A DNA stretch of 64,000 bases. Source: Paucidesulfovibrio gracilis DSM 16080 (lineage in GTDB: Bacteria > Desulfobacterota > Desulfovibrionia > Desulfovibrionales > Desulfovibrionaceae). Numbering within the stretch: position 1 is the stretch's first letter; the number at the start of each line of letters is the position of its first letter. Location: assembly GCF_900167125.1 (NCBI RefSeq), contig NZ_FUYC01000009.1:32732-96731 (forward strand), read 5' to 3'. Positions 43,467-52,266 of the stretch are shown piece after piece. Both the position numbers and the translations under genes were made by a program. The notes under the pieces were generated by a model. That model did not search any database, was not told the DNA's origin, and saw nothing but the letters and a program-made list of their open reading frames with translations.

Positions 43467-43831
43467 GCGATCCCGTAACGTCGTCCGCGGCCCTGGGGGG
43501 ATTTCAGGGCGCTTCCCTGTGGTTGCTTATGGTGGCTTGCGGCGTGGTAACCCTGGCATCCCGCCTTTCCTTTATTCTTATTTTCAGCAAACGGGAAATG
43601 CCCTCGTGGCTGATGCGCGGACTGCGGTATGTGCCTCCGGCTGTTCTCTCCGCCCTGGTCTTTCCGGCCATTTTGCGGCCGCATGACGGAGTGTTGGATT
43701 TTTCTCTTGGGAATTACCGCTTTTTAGCTGCCTTGGCCGCTTCTGTGGTGGCATGGCGGACCAAAAATTTATTTTGGACGATCGTCACGGGCATGGTTGT
43801 GCTGTGGTGTCTGGGCTGGCTGGGCTGGTGA
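43463..43831 (+). CDS. azlD: Branched-chain amino acid exporter small subunit AzlD
   Basis: The 122-residue protein has four membrane segments. LMVACGVVTLASRLSFI and MRGLRYVPPAVLSALVFPA are AzlD landmarks. ATG 43463 overlaps the azlC stop (ATGA) and has GGGAGGGA upstream. It completes the two-subunit exporter. Confidence 0.93.
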   Translation: MSDPVTSSAALGGFQGASLWLLMVACGVVTLASRLSFILIFSKREMPSWLMRGLRYVPPAVLSALVFPAILRPHDGVLDFSLGNYRFLAALAASVVAWRTKNLFWTIVTGMVVLWCLGWLGW

Positions 43832-43889
43832 CACCCAACATTTTGTGAGGCGGCTTTACTCGGCTGCTGCGGAAAGGTAAGCGGTGAGC

Positions 43890-44315
43890 ATGGTACATCG
43901 AAACGAATTGTTTTTCAGATGGTGGCAAATCGTTGTGTGTTGCTCGGTGCTGGCCTTGTCTTGTGGCGTGTTGTCAGGATGCGCCGCCCATCAGGAGCCG
44001 GAAGAGTCCACTCCGCTGATTCCGGAACATCAGGAAGTTTTGGTGATTCTCGGGAATTTGCACCCTGAGCAGGGCGGTTTTGCCCGGTTGGAGTTTTTGC
44101 TTTCCTTTGCCGATGAGCGGGGCGCGGTCTGGTTTCGGTCACACAAGAACGATTACGCCATGGTGCTGTTGGAAACGCTTTCCATGGAGCGATTTCCGGA
44201 TCTGCAGACAAAGGCGGGGCAGGAACGTTTTTTAGGCAGGCTGACGGAGCAGGCCAATCAGGAGTTGCTCAAGGTGGCCGGGACCGCGCAGATACGTACC
44301 TGGGAATTGCGATGA
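43890..44315 (+). CDS. FliL-like lipoprotein
   Basis: The product is about 141 residues, with a signal sequence ending in the lipobox LSGC (about Cys31) for outer-membrane or inner-membrane lipid anchoring. The mature part has a FliL-type pattern: EVLVILGNLHPEQGGFARLEFLLSF, a central KNDYAMVLLETLSMERFPDLQT and an RFLGRLTEQANQELL helix. The assignment to FliL is by pattern only. GTG 43884 is an alternative start. The gene is flanked by azlD and a strong terminator. Confidence 0.75.
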   Translation: MVHRNELFFRWWQIVVCCSVLALSCGVLSGCAAHQEPEESTPLIPEHQEVLVILGNLHPEQGGFARLEFLLSFADERGAVWFRSHKNDYAMVLLETLSMERFPDLQTKAGQERFLGRLTEQANQELLKVAGTAQIRTWELR

Positions 44316-44328
44316 TGTGTGGCGGTTC

Positions 44329-44374
44329 ACGAAAAAAAGGCGGCATCCTCTTGGGGATGCCGCCTTTTTTTCGT
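44329..44374. terminator. Bidirectional terminator between the lipoprotein gene and hisF
   Basis: ACGAAAAAAAGGCGGCATCC-TCTT-GGGGATGCCGCCTTTTTTTCGT has an almost perfect stem with A and T runs, suited to both convergent genes. Confidence 0.93.
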
Positions 44375-44382
44375 GCTTCATA

Positions 44383-45162
44383 TTACCAGACCATGCGCAT
44401 ATTGACGCCCTGGTCATGCATGTAGCGTTTTATGCCGGGGACGGTCCACTCTCCGTAGTGGACGATGGAGGCAATGAGGGCGGCCGAGGCCATACCGTCC
44501 GTGACCGCTTCCACCATATGCTCGGGATGGCCTGCCCCGCCCGAGGCAATGACCGGAATGGAAACGGCCTGCACCACTTTGCGGGTCAGTTCAATGTCGT
44601 AGCCGTCCTTGGTCCCGTCCGCATCAATGGAGTTCAGGCAAATTTCCCCGGCTCCCAGTGCCTCGCCGGTTTTTGCCCATTCGATGGCGTCCATGCCCAT
44701 GTGTTTGCGTCCGCCGTGGATGACGATCTCAAAGCCCGAGGGGATGTCTTTGGTAACGGGAACGCGTTTTACATCCATGCCCAGCACCACGCATTGCGCA
44801 CCGAATTGGGCGGCGCCCTGGCTGATGATGTCCGGATTTTTGACCGCGCCGGAGTTTACCGAGACTTTTTCTGCTCCAGCCCGAAGCACGGCGCGCATGT
44901 CATCAACACTGTTGATGCCGCCGCCCACAGAGAACGGAATGAAGATTTGCTTGGCCACGGCCTCCACCACATCCAGAAAAATGCCGCGTGCTTCGGAGCT
45001 GGCCGTGATGTCATAAAAGACGATCTCGTCCGCGCCTTCTTCATAATACCGCTTGGCGGTTTCCACGGGATCACCGATGTCAACGTTGTTCTTGAATTTG
45101 ATGCCTTTGGTCAGGCGTCCGTTGCGCACGTCCAGGCAGGGGATGACGCGTTTACTGAGCAT
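44383..45162 (-). CDS. hisF: Imidazole glycerol phosphate synthase cyclase subunit HisF
   Basis: HisF uses ammonia from HisH to form imidazole glycerol phosphate and AICAR in histidine synthesis. The start at ATG 45162 gives the normal 259 residues. Catalytic aspartates lie in IPCLDVRNG and [10 protein letters not shown]; phosphate-binding loops are FSVGGGINS and IASGGAGH. It overlaps hisH by 11 bases. A role in glycan amidation, known for some HisFH pairs, is less likely from the sequence. Confidence 0.94.
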   Translation of the reverse strand: MLSKRVIPCLDVRNGRLTKGIKFKNNVDIGDPVETAKRYYEEGADEIVFYDITASSEARGIFLDVVEAVAKQIFIPFSVGGGINSVDDMRAVLRAGAEKVSVNSGAVKNPDIISQGAAQFGAQCVVLGMDVKRVPVTKDIPSGFEIVIHGGRKHMGMDAIEWAKTGEALGAGEICLNSIDADGTKDGYDIELTRKVVQAVSIPVIASGGAGHPEHMVEAVTDGMASAALIASIVHYGEWTVPGIKRYMHDQGVNMRMVW

Positions 45163-45793
45163 CGGCCACCTCCAGACAGTAGTTGTGAAAATTCTTGAGC
45201 AGCCGCAGACCGGGGCGACCGCTTTTTTCCGGGTGGAATTGCACGGCCCAAAGTCCTCTGCGTCCATGCACGGAGCAGAAGGGACGGCCATAGGTTGTCG
45301 TGCCGATGACGAATTCTTCTTTGGGAGCCGGGTAATAGCTGTGGACGAAATAAAAATCCGCATCCGGCTCGATGTTCTCGAACAGTTCGCAGGGCTGTTC
45401 CAGGGTCACGCTGTTCCAGCCCATGTGCGGAACGCGGATCGGCTGATCCTTATAATCGGTCCAGGATGGGTTGAACAGGCGACATTCGCCGGGGATGACC
45501 GCCAGGGTCTTGGTGTCGTTTTCCTCGCTGTAATCCAGCAGAATCTGACAGCCTACACAGATTCCGAGCACGGGTTTTTCTTCCCATATCAATGTCTTGA
45601 GCGCTTCGTCCAACCCCTCGGAGGCAAGTTCCTCCATGGCCTGGCCCGCTGCGCCCACTCCGGGAAAAATAATGCCGTGTGCTTTACGTAGCTCTTTCGG
45701 ATTATTGGTTATTTTATTTGGTATACCGATAGCGTCGAGAGCGCGATGCACGCTGGTCTGATTGCCGGCGTTGTAATCGAAGATGGCGAGCAT
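45152..45793 (-). CDS. hisH: Imidazole glycerol phosphate synthase glutaminase subunit HisH
   Basis: The 213-residue class I glutamine amidotransferase supplies ammonia to HisF. The nucleophile is in [11 protein letters not shown] (usual form GICLGMQ), and the catalytic His/Glu in [10 protein letters not shown]. It starts with [11 protein letters not shown], a family signature. It lies upstream of hisF with an overlap. The other histidine genes are not in the window. Confidence 0.93.
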   Translation of the reverse strand: MLAIFDYNAGNQTSVHRALDAIGIPNKITNNPKELRKAHGIIFPGVGAAGQAMEELASEGLDEALKTLIWEEKPVLGICVGCQILLDYSEENDTKTLAVIPGECRLFNPSWTDYKDQPIRVPHMGWNSVTLEQPCELFENIEPDADFYFVHSYYPAPKEEFVIGTTTYGRPFCSVHGRRGLWAVQFHPEKSGRPGLRLLKNFHNYCLEVADAQ

Positions 45794-45929
45794 TCCTGAA
45801 CCTCCTCCTTTGATGCTTCCAGCTGCTAGTAAAATATGGCGGGAAGTTCAAGCCGTGGGCGGATGATTTGCCGGACGGGTTGAAGCGGAAAGCCGTCTTC
45901 CCCAAGGCGGAATTGCGAATTTGGGCTGT

Positions 45930-46730
45930 CTATTTGCCCACGATGCGGAGATAAAGGTCACCTTTGAAGGGGCCGAGACTGCGTCCGAGGTTTTTTAACC
46001 GTATGGGACGGCCCGGGGAAAAATCCGCAGGAAGGCGAATTTCAATGGTGCGTGGTTTGGCGAAGCGTGAGCGGATGTCCAGACGGATGGTCCGCCCGGG
46101 CAGCAGCAAATGGGCCGGGTAACTGAGCGTCTGTTCGTCGTCGAGCTGACGGCGAAACCAATCCCTTACCCGGGTGCGTACGCCCCGGCTCAGATCCAGA
46201 TTAAAGCTGCGACTTCCCCAGTCGAGCTGGATGCTTCGGCGCGAAACCTTTGCCGGGCGGTGGGCGGGGCGTCCGTCTCTGATCTGGCTGTAAATATCTT
46301 CAAAGACCTTGCGGGCAAAGGGATCCTTGAGCAGATCGCTGAGAACTTCCTCTTCTTTATAGTGAAATGTCTGCCGCTTTTGTTGTGTTTTGGCGCGGGA
46401 GGCTTGTTGCCCAGAGCTGGAACTGCCGCCGCTCGGGGAAGAGGCGTAGGCTCCCGCACCATGGGCTCGGGAGGCCTGGGGACCGCTTTGGGGGGAGTGC
46501 GGCTTCGGCCCGGGCCGTTGCTTTTTGTGGAAGGACGCATCGTCCTGTTCCTGGGTTCGGGTCAGAATCACATACGCTTCGTTGAGCTTGCGGAATTGGT
46601 CCGCTGCATTCGGGCTGGGGTTCAGATCCGGATGCAGCCGAAAGGCCTGCTTACGGAACGCGGATTTGATCTCATCCGGTCCGGCCCCTTGCGGCACGTT
46701 AAGTATGCGATAACAGTCCCGAACGTTCAT
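45930..46730 (-). CDS. J-domain protein with C-terminal DnaJ-like beta domain
   Basis: The 266-residue protein has an N-terminal J domain with the HPD motif (RLHPDLNPSP, about 33-35), a low-complexity Ser/Gly/Pro linker (about 70-125) and a C-terminal beta region (LLLPGRTIRLDIRSR to LGPFKGDLYLRIVG) resembling the substrate domain of DnaJ. Zinc repeats are absent, so it is a type II-like co-chaperone. It is 12 bases downstream of the YkgJ-like gene in the same orientation. Confidence 0.88.
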   Translation of the reverse strand: MNVRDCYRILNVPQGAGPDEIKSAFRKQAFRLHPDLNPSPNAADQFRKLNEAYVILTRTQEQDDASFHKKQRPGPKPHSPQSGPQASRAHGAGAYASSPSGGSSSSGQQASRAKTQQKRQTFHYKEEEVLSDLLKDPFARKVFEDIYSQIRDGRPAHRPAKVSRRSIQLDWGSRSFNLDLSRGVRTRVRDWFRRQLDDEQTLSYPAHLLLPGRTIRLDIRSRFAKPRTIEIRLPADFSPGRPIRLKNLGRSLGPFKGDLYLRIVGK

Positions 46731-46742
46731 TGATCTTCTCGG

Positions 46743-47186
46743 TCATTCCTCGTCGAGAATGAGGGCGTTTGGGTCCACTTGGGGATCGTGGCGGAGCAGG
46801 TCGTGTTTTCGCAAATATTCCCTGCCCTGGCGAACGAATTCCTTGTGGCCGGCCTCGGGGTTCACCCCCGGACAGTAGTCGTGGATCATTTCCCAGCTCA
46901 TGCGATCCACGAGGTTGCCCCGGAAAAAAGGCCAGGCGCGGCAGATATCGGGTCGGCCCGGATGGACGGTACACCCCTTGTTTTGTTCGAAAAAGACGCA
47001 ATAGCCATCCTCGCCGGTGCGCAGGCAGGGCTTGCCTCCCTGGTCGCGGGAGTAGCGTTCCAGAAGTTGGTCCACGGGAATGGCCAGGTGATCGGCCAAC
47101 CGGGCCTGGTCCTTGGGGCTGAGGATGATTCCGCCCTCTCCATGACAGCAGTGACCGCACATGCGGCATTCGAAGGCTACCGTCAT
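46743..47186 (-). CDS. YkgJ-family cysteine cluster protein
   Basis: ATG 47186 overlaps the stop of the upstream gene (ATGA), which decides the start. The 147-residue protein has the CxxCxxCC motif (CRMCGHCC, about residues 8-15) and further cysteines in YCVFFEQNKGC and DICRAWPFF. It is the zinc- or iron-chelating YkgJ (UPF0153) type. The function is not established. It is probably co-translated with the CoA-binding gene. Confidence 0.88.
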   Translation of the reverse strand: MTVAFECRMCGHCCHGEGGIILSPKDQARLADHLAIPVDQLLERYSRDQGGKPCLRTGEDGYCVFFEQNKGCTVHPGRPDICRAWPFFRGNLVDRMSWEMIHDYCPGVNPEAGHKEFVRQGREYLRKHDLLRHDPQVDPNALILDEE

Positions 47187-47608
47187 GCCGTGGCTCCAGG
47201 CAGATGTGCTTCGTGAAAGACTTTCAGACAAAGATCCTCCACCACGGTGATGCCTGAGCCGGCCAGCATGGCGCGGGCCTCGGGACTAAAGATGCCGGTC
47301 TGCATCCAGAAACAGCGGGGCAAAGGATCCAGCCGCAGTGTTTCTTCGGCATGTCCGGGACAATGCGGAGCGGCGCGGAAGAGATTCACCATATCCACGG
47401 GACGGGGTACTTCGGACAGGCTGGTAAAGGTGGGCAGTCCCCATACATCGGTCCGTTTGGGGTGGACTGGGATCACGTCGTACCCCGCGTCAATGAGGTA
47501 TCGTCCCACCATGTCCACGGGGCGTCCGGGTTTATCCACCGCGCCGAGTACGGCAATGGTCTTGACCTCCCGAAGCAGGGCAGTTAGCTCCTTAATATCG
47601 TGCAGCAT
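47183..47608 (-). CDS. CoA-binding domain protein (YccU-like)
   Basis: The 141-residue protein is a single CoA-binding Rossmann domain (KTIAVLGAVDKPGRPVDMVG, VIPVHPKR, FWMQTGIFSPEA), the same fold as the N-terminal part of succinyl-CoA synthetase alpha. Single-domain members are common and of unknown role. The stop overlaps the start of the YkgJ-like gene by four bases. Confidence 0.9.
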   Translation of the reverse strand: MLHDIKELTALLREVKTIAVLGAVDKPGRPVDMVGRYLIDAGYDVIPVHPKRTDVWGLPTFTSLSEVPRPVDMVNLFRAAPHCPGHAEETLRLDPLPRCFWMQTGIFSPEARAMLAGSGITVVEDLCLKVFHEAHLPGATA

Positions 47609-47788
47609 GCGAGTCCTTTATGCTTGTATGACAATCAGCGGTTCGACGTCGGCGGGGATGGGCGGTCTTTTGCGTCCTGAACCGGGACGCGACGCGTCAT
47701 TCCGACGGCGTGGACCTGTCGTTTGGTTCGTGGACTTCCCTACCGCAATTGGACCCTGTTGCCTAGTAAGAAACCTTTGGAGCCGAAT

Positions 47789-49012
47789 ATGCCTCATCAG
47801 CGCTATCTTGTCCCGCAAACTGAATTGGCTGTCCGTTGGAATCGCTGCCGTGAATTATTGCGCCAGCAGGCACCGGAAGCAGGTGGATTGCTCGTTTTTT
47901 CCCGAGTGAATATCTATTATTTGTCCGGCACGTTGGCAAACGGTGTGTTTTGGCTTCCCCTGGAAGGCGATCCAGTCCTGTTTTGCCGTCGTGGGGTGGA
48001 GCGGGCCGAGTTGGAAAGCGCCGTTCCCACCAAGTTGGCCTTTACGTCCTACGGCCAGTTGGAAGGGTTGGCCCGGGAAGCCGGGAGCGATTTATCCGGG
48101 GTTATGGCCGCTGAGACCGGTGGTCTGACCTGGCAACTGGGTGACCTGCTGCGCCGCAAGCTGGCGGGCGTGGAGCTGGTTCCCGGCGACGCCGTACTTG
48201 GGTTGGCCCGGAGTTACAAATCCGAGTGGGAATTGGAAATCCTTCGGCGGTGCGGGGCGTTGCACCATGAGTGCCTCTATACGTTATTGCCGCCGCTGTT
48301 GCGGCCCGGCATGAGCGAACGGGACGTGGCGCACCGAGCGTGGGAGGTGTTTTTTTCCAAGGGACACATGGGGCAGATGCGCATGGGAGCCTTTGGAGAG
48401 GAAATCTTTTTGGGGCATGTGAGCATTGGGGATTCCGGGGACTATTCCAGCGCGTTCAACGGTCCGGTGGGCGTACGAGGCGAGCACCCCGCCATTCCGT
48501 CCATGGGCAGTGCCGAGCGCATTTGGGGTGAAGGCGAACCGTTGGTTTGTGACATCGGCTTTTCCCTGGAAGGCTACTGCACGGACAAGACCCAGGTATA
48601 CTGGTCCGGTCCGGTTGCTTCCATTCCGGAGAGCGTCCGTTCCGCGCATTCCTTCTGCATGGATGTGCAGGCCATGCTTGTCGAGAGCATGGTGCCGGGA
48701 GCGATTCCTTCGGAGTTGTACGCTCGTTGTTTGGAAATGGCCCAAAAAGCGGGAATGTCGGAAGGGTTCATGGGCCGTGGGCATAATCAAGTCGCCTTTG
48801 TGGGCCATGGCATCGGCCTGACCATTGACGGCTGGCCCGTTATTGCCAGGGGATTTGATCGTCCTCTGGAAACCGGCATGGTGCTGGCTCTTGAACCCAA
48901 ACAGAGCGTCCCGGGCATCGGTATGGTGGGCGTGGAAAACACGTTTGAGGTGACGCCCGGCGGAGCACGCTGCATGACCGGAGACCAGTACGAAATTTTG
49001 CCGGTTTCCTGA
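47789..49012 (+). CDS. M24-family aminopeptidase (Xaa-Pro type)
   Basis: ATG 47789 with GGAG upstream gives 407 residues. The N-terminal creatinase-like domain (LLVFSRVNIYYLSGTL) is followed by the pita-bread metallopeptidase domain. All five metal ligands are visible: Asp in VCDIGF, Asp in CTDKTQV, His in GHGIGL, Glu in LALEPK and Glu in GVENTFEV. It probably removes N-terminal residues before proline. It is divergent from the CoA-binding gene. Confidence 0.92.
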   Translation: MPHQRYLVPQTELAVRWNRCRELLRQQAPEAGGLLVFSRVNIYYLSGTLANGVFWLPLEGDPVLFCRRGVERAELESAVPTKLAFTSYGQLEGLAREAGSDLSGVMAAETGGLTWQLGDLLRRKLAGVELVPGDAVLGLARSYKSEWELEILRRCGALHHECLYTLLPPLLRPGMSERDVAHRAWEVFFSKGHMGQMRMGAFGEEIFLGHVSIGDSGDYSSAFNGPVGVRGEHPAIPSMGSAERIWGEGEPLVCDIGFSLEGYCTDKTQVYWSGPVASIPESVRSAHSFCMDVQAMLVESMVPGAIPSELYARCLEMAQKAGMSEGFMGRGHNQVAFVGHGIGLTIDGWPVIARGFDRPLETGMVLALEPKQSVPGIGMVGVENTFEVTPGGARCMTGDQYEILPVS

Positions 49013-49041
49013 TCGGAAAGGAGCCTTCAGGGCAGGATTTT

Positions 49042-49743
49042 TTATGGCGTTCGCGGGGAGCCATCCGGAGAGGGGGAAGGAGAATCATTGTTCCGGGCCT
49101 TGTTTTCCCGGTCACAGATGATGAGCCAGACCAAGAAAGGCAGAGCGGCTCCGCCGCGCACCAGCGAGGTGAGAAAGGCGGGCAACCACCAGCAAAGATC
49201 GGCCAGCGGCCGGGTGAGGGTGGCTGTGGCCCATGACAATCCCACGATGACCAGGGGCATGAGCACCATACCAAAACCGACTTCCAGACCCAGTTTCCAG
49301 CTTCGGACCGCAGCCGAGGGAAAATCCCGGTTTACGGCCGCGGCCATAAAGGGGAGCTGCATCAACGGTAGCAGCACGGGACCGGCCAGCCGCAACAGAC
49401 TTCCGAATTGAGGTAGTATCAGGGTAAGAAAAAACAGCATCATGGCTAGATGCCCAAGAACCAGAAGCAGTAGAAAGGTTTTGCCGAACAGGGCGGTTCC
49501 CCGTCGCAAAATCGCTTTGGGCGTGGGGTTGCCGTAGAGCGTTTCATAGGTCAGGGCGGCGCACAAACCGAGTATGGCCGTCAGAATAAAATGGTTTGCG
49601 GCCCCGGGGAACACCGGCAAGAGCGCTTCTTCCGGACGCATGGTGCTGAGTATGGCCAGCCCCAGCAGCGCAGCCAAGTATCGGCTTGCGTCATACTGAA
49701 GCAGCGCTTTTGTGACCAGGGCGTACTGTTTGGCGATGCTCAC
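49042..49743 (-). CDS. Multi-spanning membrane protein, unknown
   Basis: The 233-residue protein has about five to six hydrophobic segments (ANHFILTAILGLCAALTY, LLLLVLGHLAMMLFFLTLI, GMVLMPLVIVGLSW and others), separated by basic loops, and a hydrophilic C-terminus (SPSPSPDG). The layout recalls Yip1-like membrane proteins, but I cannot assign a family. It converges on the M24 peptidase gene, with only 29 bases between. Confidence 0.75.
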   Translation of the reverse strand: MSIAKQYALVTKALLQYDASRYLAALLGLAILSTMRPEEALLPVFPGAANHFILTAILGLCAALTYETLYGNPTPKAILRRGTALFGKTFLLLLVLGHLAMMLFFLTLILPQFGSLLRLAGPVLLPLMQLPFMAAAVNRDFPSAAVRSWKLGLEVGFGMVLMPLVIVGLSWATATLTRPLADLCWWLPAFLTSLVRGGAALPFLVWLIICDRENKARNNDSPSPSPDGSPRTP

Positions 49744-49786
49744 AGATTTCTTCCTTTATCCTGAAATTACACAGAAAAAGAAAAAT

Positions 49787-49826
49787 AAATAAAAACATGC
49801 CGAATTACAAGTGAATTCGGCATGTT
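49787..49826 (-). terminator. Terminator of the sigma-54 activator gene
   Basis: A perfect 13-bp stem AACATGCCGAATT (49794-49806) / AATTCGGCATGTT (49814-49826) is followed on the minus strand by TTTTTATTTATTTTT. Confidence 0.9.
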
Positions 49827-49854
49827 TGGGTGGCGCTCAGGCAAATGCAGGTGC

Positions 49855-51918
49855 TCAGTAGTCGATGCTGAACCGCCTCATTTTGGCGTACAGCGTGTTT
49901 CTACCAATGCCCAGGGCTTTTGCCGTGCGGCTCACGTTGCCGTTATGGTGCTGGAGCGCTTCCCGAATGGTCTCGGCTTCCACATTGTCCAGCCGGAATC
50001 CCCCCTGCTCCGTATGCGGCGTCATGTCGCTCTCTTTGGTCCGCGGCGTATCCCGGAGCTGCCGGGGCAGGTGTTCTATTCGGATATAGCCTTCAGGAGC
50101 ATTGTTCACCGCAGATTCCATGCAGTTGATGAGTTCCCGGACATTGCCCGGCCAGTCGTGCCGGGACAGGACATCGAGAACCTCTGGTGCGATTCCGGCA
50201 TAAGGCAGTTCAAAATCCGAGCAAAGCCGCCGGGCGTGGTGTTGAGCCAGGAGGGGTACATCGTCGGTCCGTTCCCGAAGGGCCGGAATGTGGATGCCCA
50301 CCACGTTGATACGGTAGTAGAGGTCTTCACGAAACGCCCCGTCCGCCACGTGCTGGGCCAAGTCACGGTTGGTGGCGGCGATGACTTTCACGTCCACAGG
50401 CCGGCTCGTGGATCCACCCACCCGGACGATGCGGCGTTCCTCCAAGGCCCGCAATAAATTGACCTGCATGTTCAGGGGCATTTCCGAAATTTCGTCCAGG
50501 AAGAGCACCCCGTGGTTGGCTTGTTCAAATTTCCCGATGCGGCCTTTTTTGTCCGCCCCGGTGAAAGCGCCGCCGCAATAGCCGAATAATTCACTCTGGA
50601 CCAGTTCTTCGGAAAGCGCGCCGCAGTTCACGGCCACGAACGGACCGTCCGCCTTGGGACCAGCTTGATGGATTCCTCGGGCGAACAGTTCCTTGCCGGT
50701 GCCGGATTCTCCGGTAAGCAGAACAGTGGATGGCGTGCGCGCTGCGTTGGCCGCCCTTTGGATGGTTTCACGCATGGCGTTGCTGCGGTGCAGAATGGCG
50801 GCGAATCCCTTGGGCGGTTCGGACAGATTATCCAGCGCAGCCGGGGTGGTCCAGCTGCGGCATTGCTGACGCTCTGTGAGAGTGATCACCGTATCGCACC
50901 ATTGTCCGTCAATGGAGAATACCGGGGCGGCGCGGGCCGTGACGTTGGGATTGGTCAGGCAGCGGAGTTCCACTGGTTCGGCCCGGGGAGAGTCGTGTTT
51001 TTGCCGGGCAAGAAAAGATTCAAAATCCAAAAAGTTGGAAGCGAAGCGTCCGCGTAGGGATTGTCCCGATTGACCGAGCAGGGCTTCTGCGGCGCCGTTG
51101 GCGCTGTTGATGCGGCCATCCACCCCTACGGAAAGCACGCCTGTGAGTACGGAGTTGAAGGCGGCCGACATCAGGGAGCAGAATTTTCCCTCCATTTCGA
51201 CCATATGCATGTGGAAGAGCCGTTTTTCAAGTTCCCGCACCGCATTGAGGACCAGGTCAAAGGACATGGAGTGATCCGCATCCGGAGGACCGGAGATGTC
51301 GAAGCAGCCCCAAAGTTCTCCGCGGGCGTCAAAGATGGGGCATGCCGTGCAGTTCCATGCATGGTGGCTTTCGCAGAAGTGTTCCTGCCCGAAGACCTGC
51401 ATGGGGCGTCCTGTGGCCAGGGCCGTACCGATGGCGTTGGTACCCACGCTTTTTTCGGCCCAATTGGCTCCCGGACCAAAGTTGAGTTTGTCGGCTTGTT
51501 TGAGAATTTCCAGTTCCCCGCAGGTACGTGCCACCCGTCCCTTGGCATCCGTGATGGTCAGAAGCAGGCCTTTGCCTTTGAGTGCGGCATAGGTGCGTTG
51601 TTCCACGTCTGAAGCTATTTCACGCAACAGGTTGGTGAACGGCTCAATCTGATTCATCGGAGTGAAGTTCCAGCAACTCCTGGGAGCAGGATCCACGTTG
51701 AGTTGCCGGCAGCGCTCCCAGGATTCCAGGAGTAACGGATCGGGATTTCGACCCCGGACGCGTCCCTCCTCAACAAAGGATTTCCATTGATTGTAGGCCA
51801 CGCGGGGACTTGCCACGCGTCGTGCCGTCAGGGGGCGTAGTTCCGGTGAAACAACGGCCATGTCCGTCGTATCCTGGCGTACGCCGAATCCTTCTCCATC
51901 CCGATAGAGCGTGTACAT
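49855..51918 (-). CDS. acoR: Sigma-54-dependent activator, AcoR type
   Basis: The 687-residue protein has an AcoR-like N-terminus ([20 protein letters not shown]) and a GAF-type sensor (about 60-230, with CTACPIFD). A PAS-like domain (about 255-330) is followed by the AAA+ domain with Walker [16 protein letters not shown], the sigma-54 contact motif GAFTGA and Walker [10 protein letters not shown]. The C-terminal Fis helix-turn-helix is [20 protein letters not shown]. It should activate the divergent dehydrogenase operon on sensing acetoin or a related inducer. SD GGGAGG precedes ATG 51918. Confidence 0.94.
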   Translation of the reverse strand: MYTLYRDGEGFGVRQDTTDMAVVSPELRPLTARRVASPRVAYNQWKSFVEEGRVRGRNPDPLLLESWERCRQLNVDPAPRSCWNFTPMNQIEPFTNLLREIASDVEQRTYAALKGKGLLLTITDAKGRVARTCGELEILKQADKLNFGPGANWAEKSVGTNAIGTALATGRPMQVFGQEHFCESHHAWNCTACPIFDARGELWGCFDISGPPDADHSMSFDLVLNAVRELEKRLFHMHMVEMEGKFCSLMSAAFNSVLTGVLSVGVDGRINSANGAAEALLGQSGQSLRGRFASNFLDFESFLARQKHDSPRAEPVELRCLTNPNVTARAAPVFSIDGQWCDTVITLTERQQCRSWTTPAALDNLSEPPKGFAAILHRSNAMRETIQRAANAARTPSTVLLTGESGTGKELFARGIHQAGPKADGPFVAVNCGALSEELVQSELFGYCGGAFTGADKKGRIGKFEQANHGVLFLDEISEMPLNMQVNLLRALEERRIVRVGGSTSRPVDVKVIAATNRDLAQHVADGAFREDLYYRINVVGIHIPALRERTDDVPLLAQHHARRLCSDFELPYAGIAPEVLDVLSRHDWPGNVRELINCMESAVNNAPEGYIRIEHLPRQLRDTPRTKESDMTPHTEQGGFRLDNVEAETIREALQHHNGNVSRTAKALGIGRNTLYAKMRRFSIDY

Positions 51919-52024
51919 GATTCCTCCCGAAAGGACTGTTCCGGTTGTCAGTGGGGGATCGCACGTTGGATGTTTTATTCGTTTCCTTCGGCTCTTGCTT
52001 CGTTACTTTGTTGATTTCGTCAAG

Positions 52025-52041
52025 TGTTCCAAACTGGAACA
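52025..52041. promoter_or_regulatory. Palindrome 1, probable activator-binding site
   Basis: TGTTCCA-AAC-TGGAACA is a perfect 7-bp inverted repeat with a 3-base spacer, about 205 bases upstream of the predicted sigma-54 start site. Confidence 0.65.
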
Positions 52042-52128
52042 TGATGTAAAAGTATTCTTGTATTCCGATATGTTAATCGGCGATTCATCGCTTTCGAAGC
52101 CTTGGCGTAGCCAGAGGCTAGCACAATT

Positions 52129-52145
52129 TGTTCGGGAACCGAACA
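52129..52145. promoter_or_regulatory. Palindrome 2, probable activator-binding site
   Basis: TGTTCGG-GAA-CCGAACA is a perfect 7-bp inverted repeat with the same architecture as palindrome 1, and TGTTC/GAACA half-ends in common. Centres are 104 bases apart, close to ten helical turns. It lies about 100 bases upstream of the start site. Confidence 0.65.
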
Positions 52146-52211
52146 GGCCTTGAGCAGTGTGGCTCAGGCCAAATTGTTTATTGTTCATTGAATTTATTGA
52201 TATAAATTGTA

Positions 52212-52226
52212 TGGCACCGTTGTTGC
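52212..52226 (+). promoter_or_regulatory. Sigma-54 (-24/-12) promoter of the aco-type operon
   Basis: TGGCAC (52212-52217), five bases, then TTGC (52223-52226) match the sigma-54 consensus fully in sequence and spacing. It lies about 40 bases before the E2 start codon and is divergent from the sigma-54 activator gene. Confidence 0.9.
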
Positions 52227-52266
52227 TCTTCTTGTGACGATACGCGCAAACACAGGAGGACCAATA

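Noticed and set aside
44383..45793. HisF/HisH pair considered as a glycan amidotransferase pair
   Set aside because: Both proteins keep histidine-pathway signatures and normal lengths, and no sugar-modification genes are nearby.
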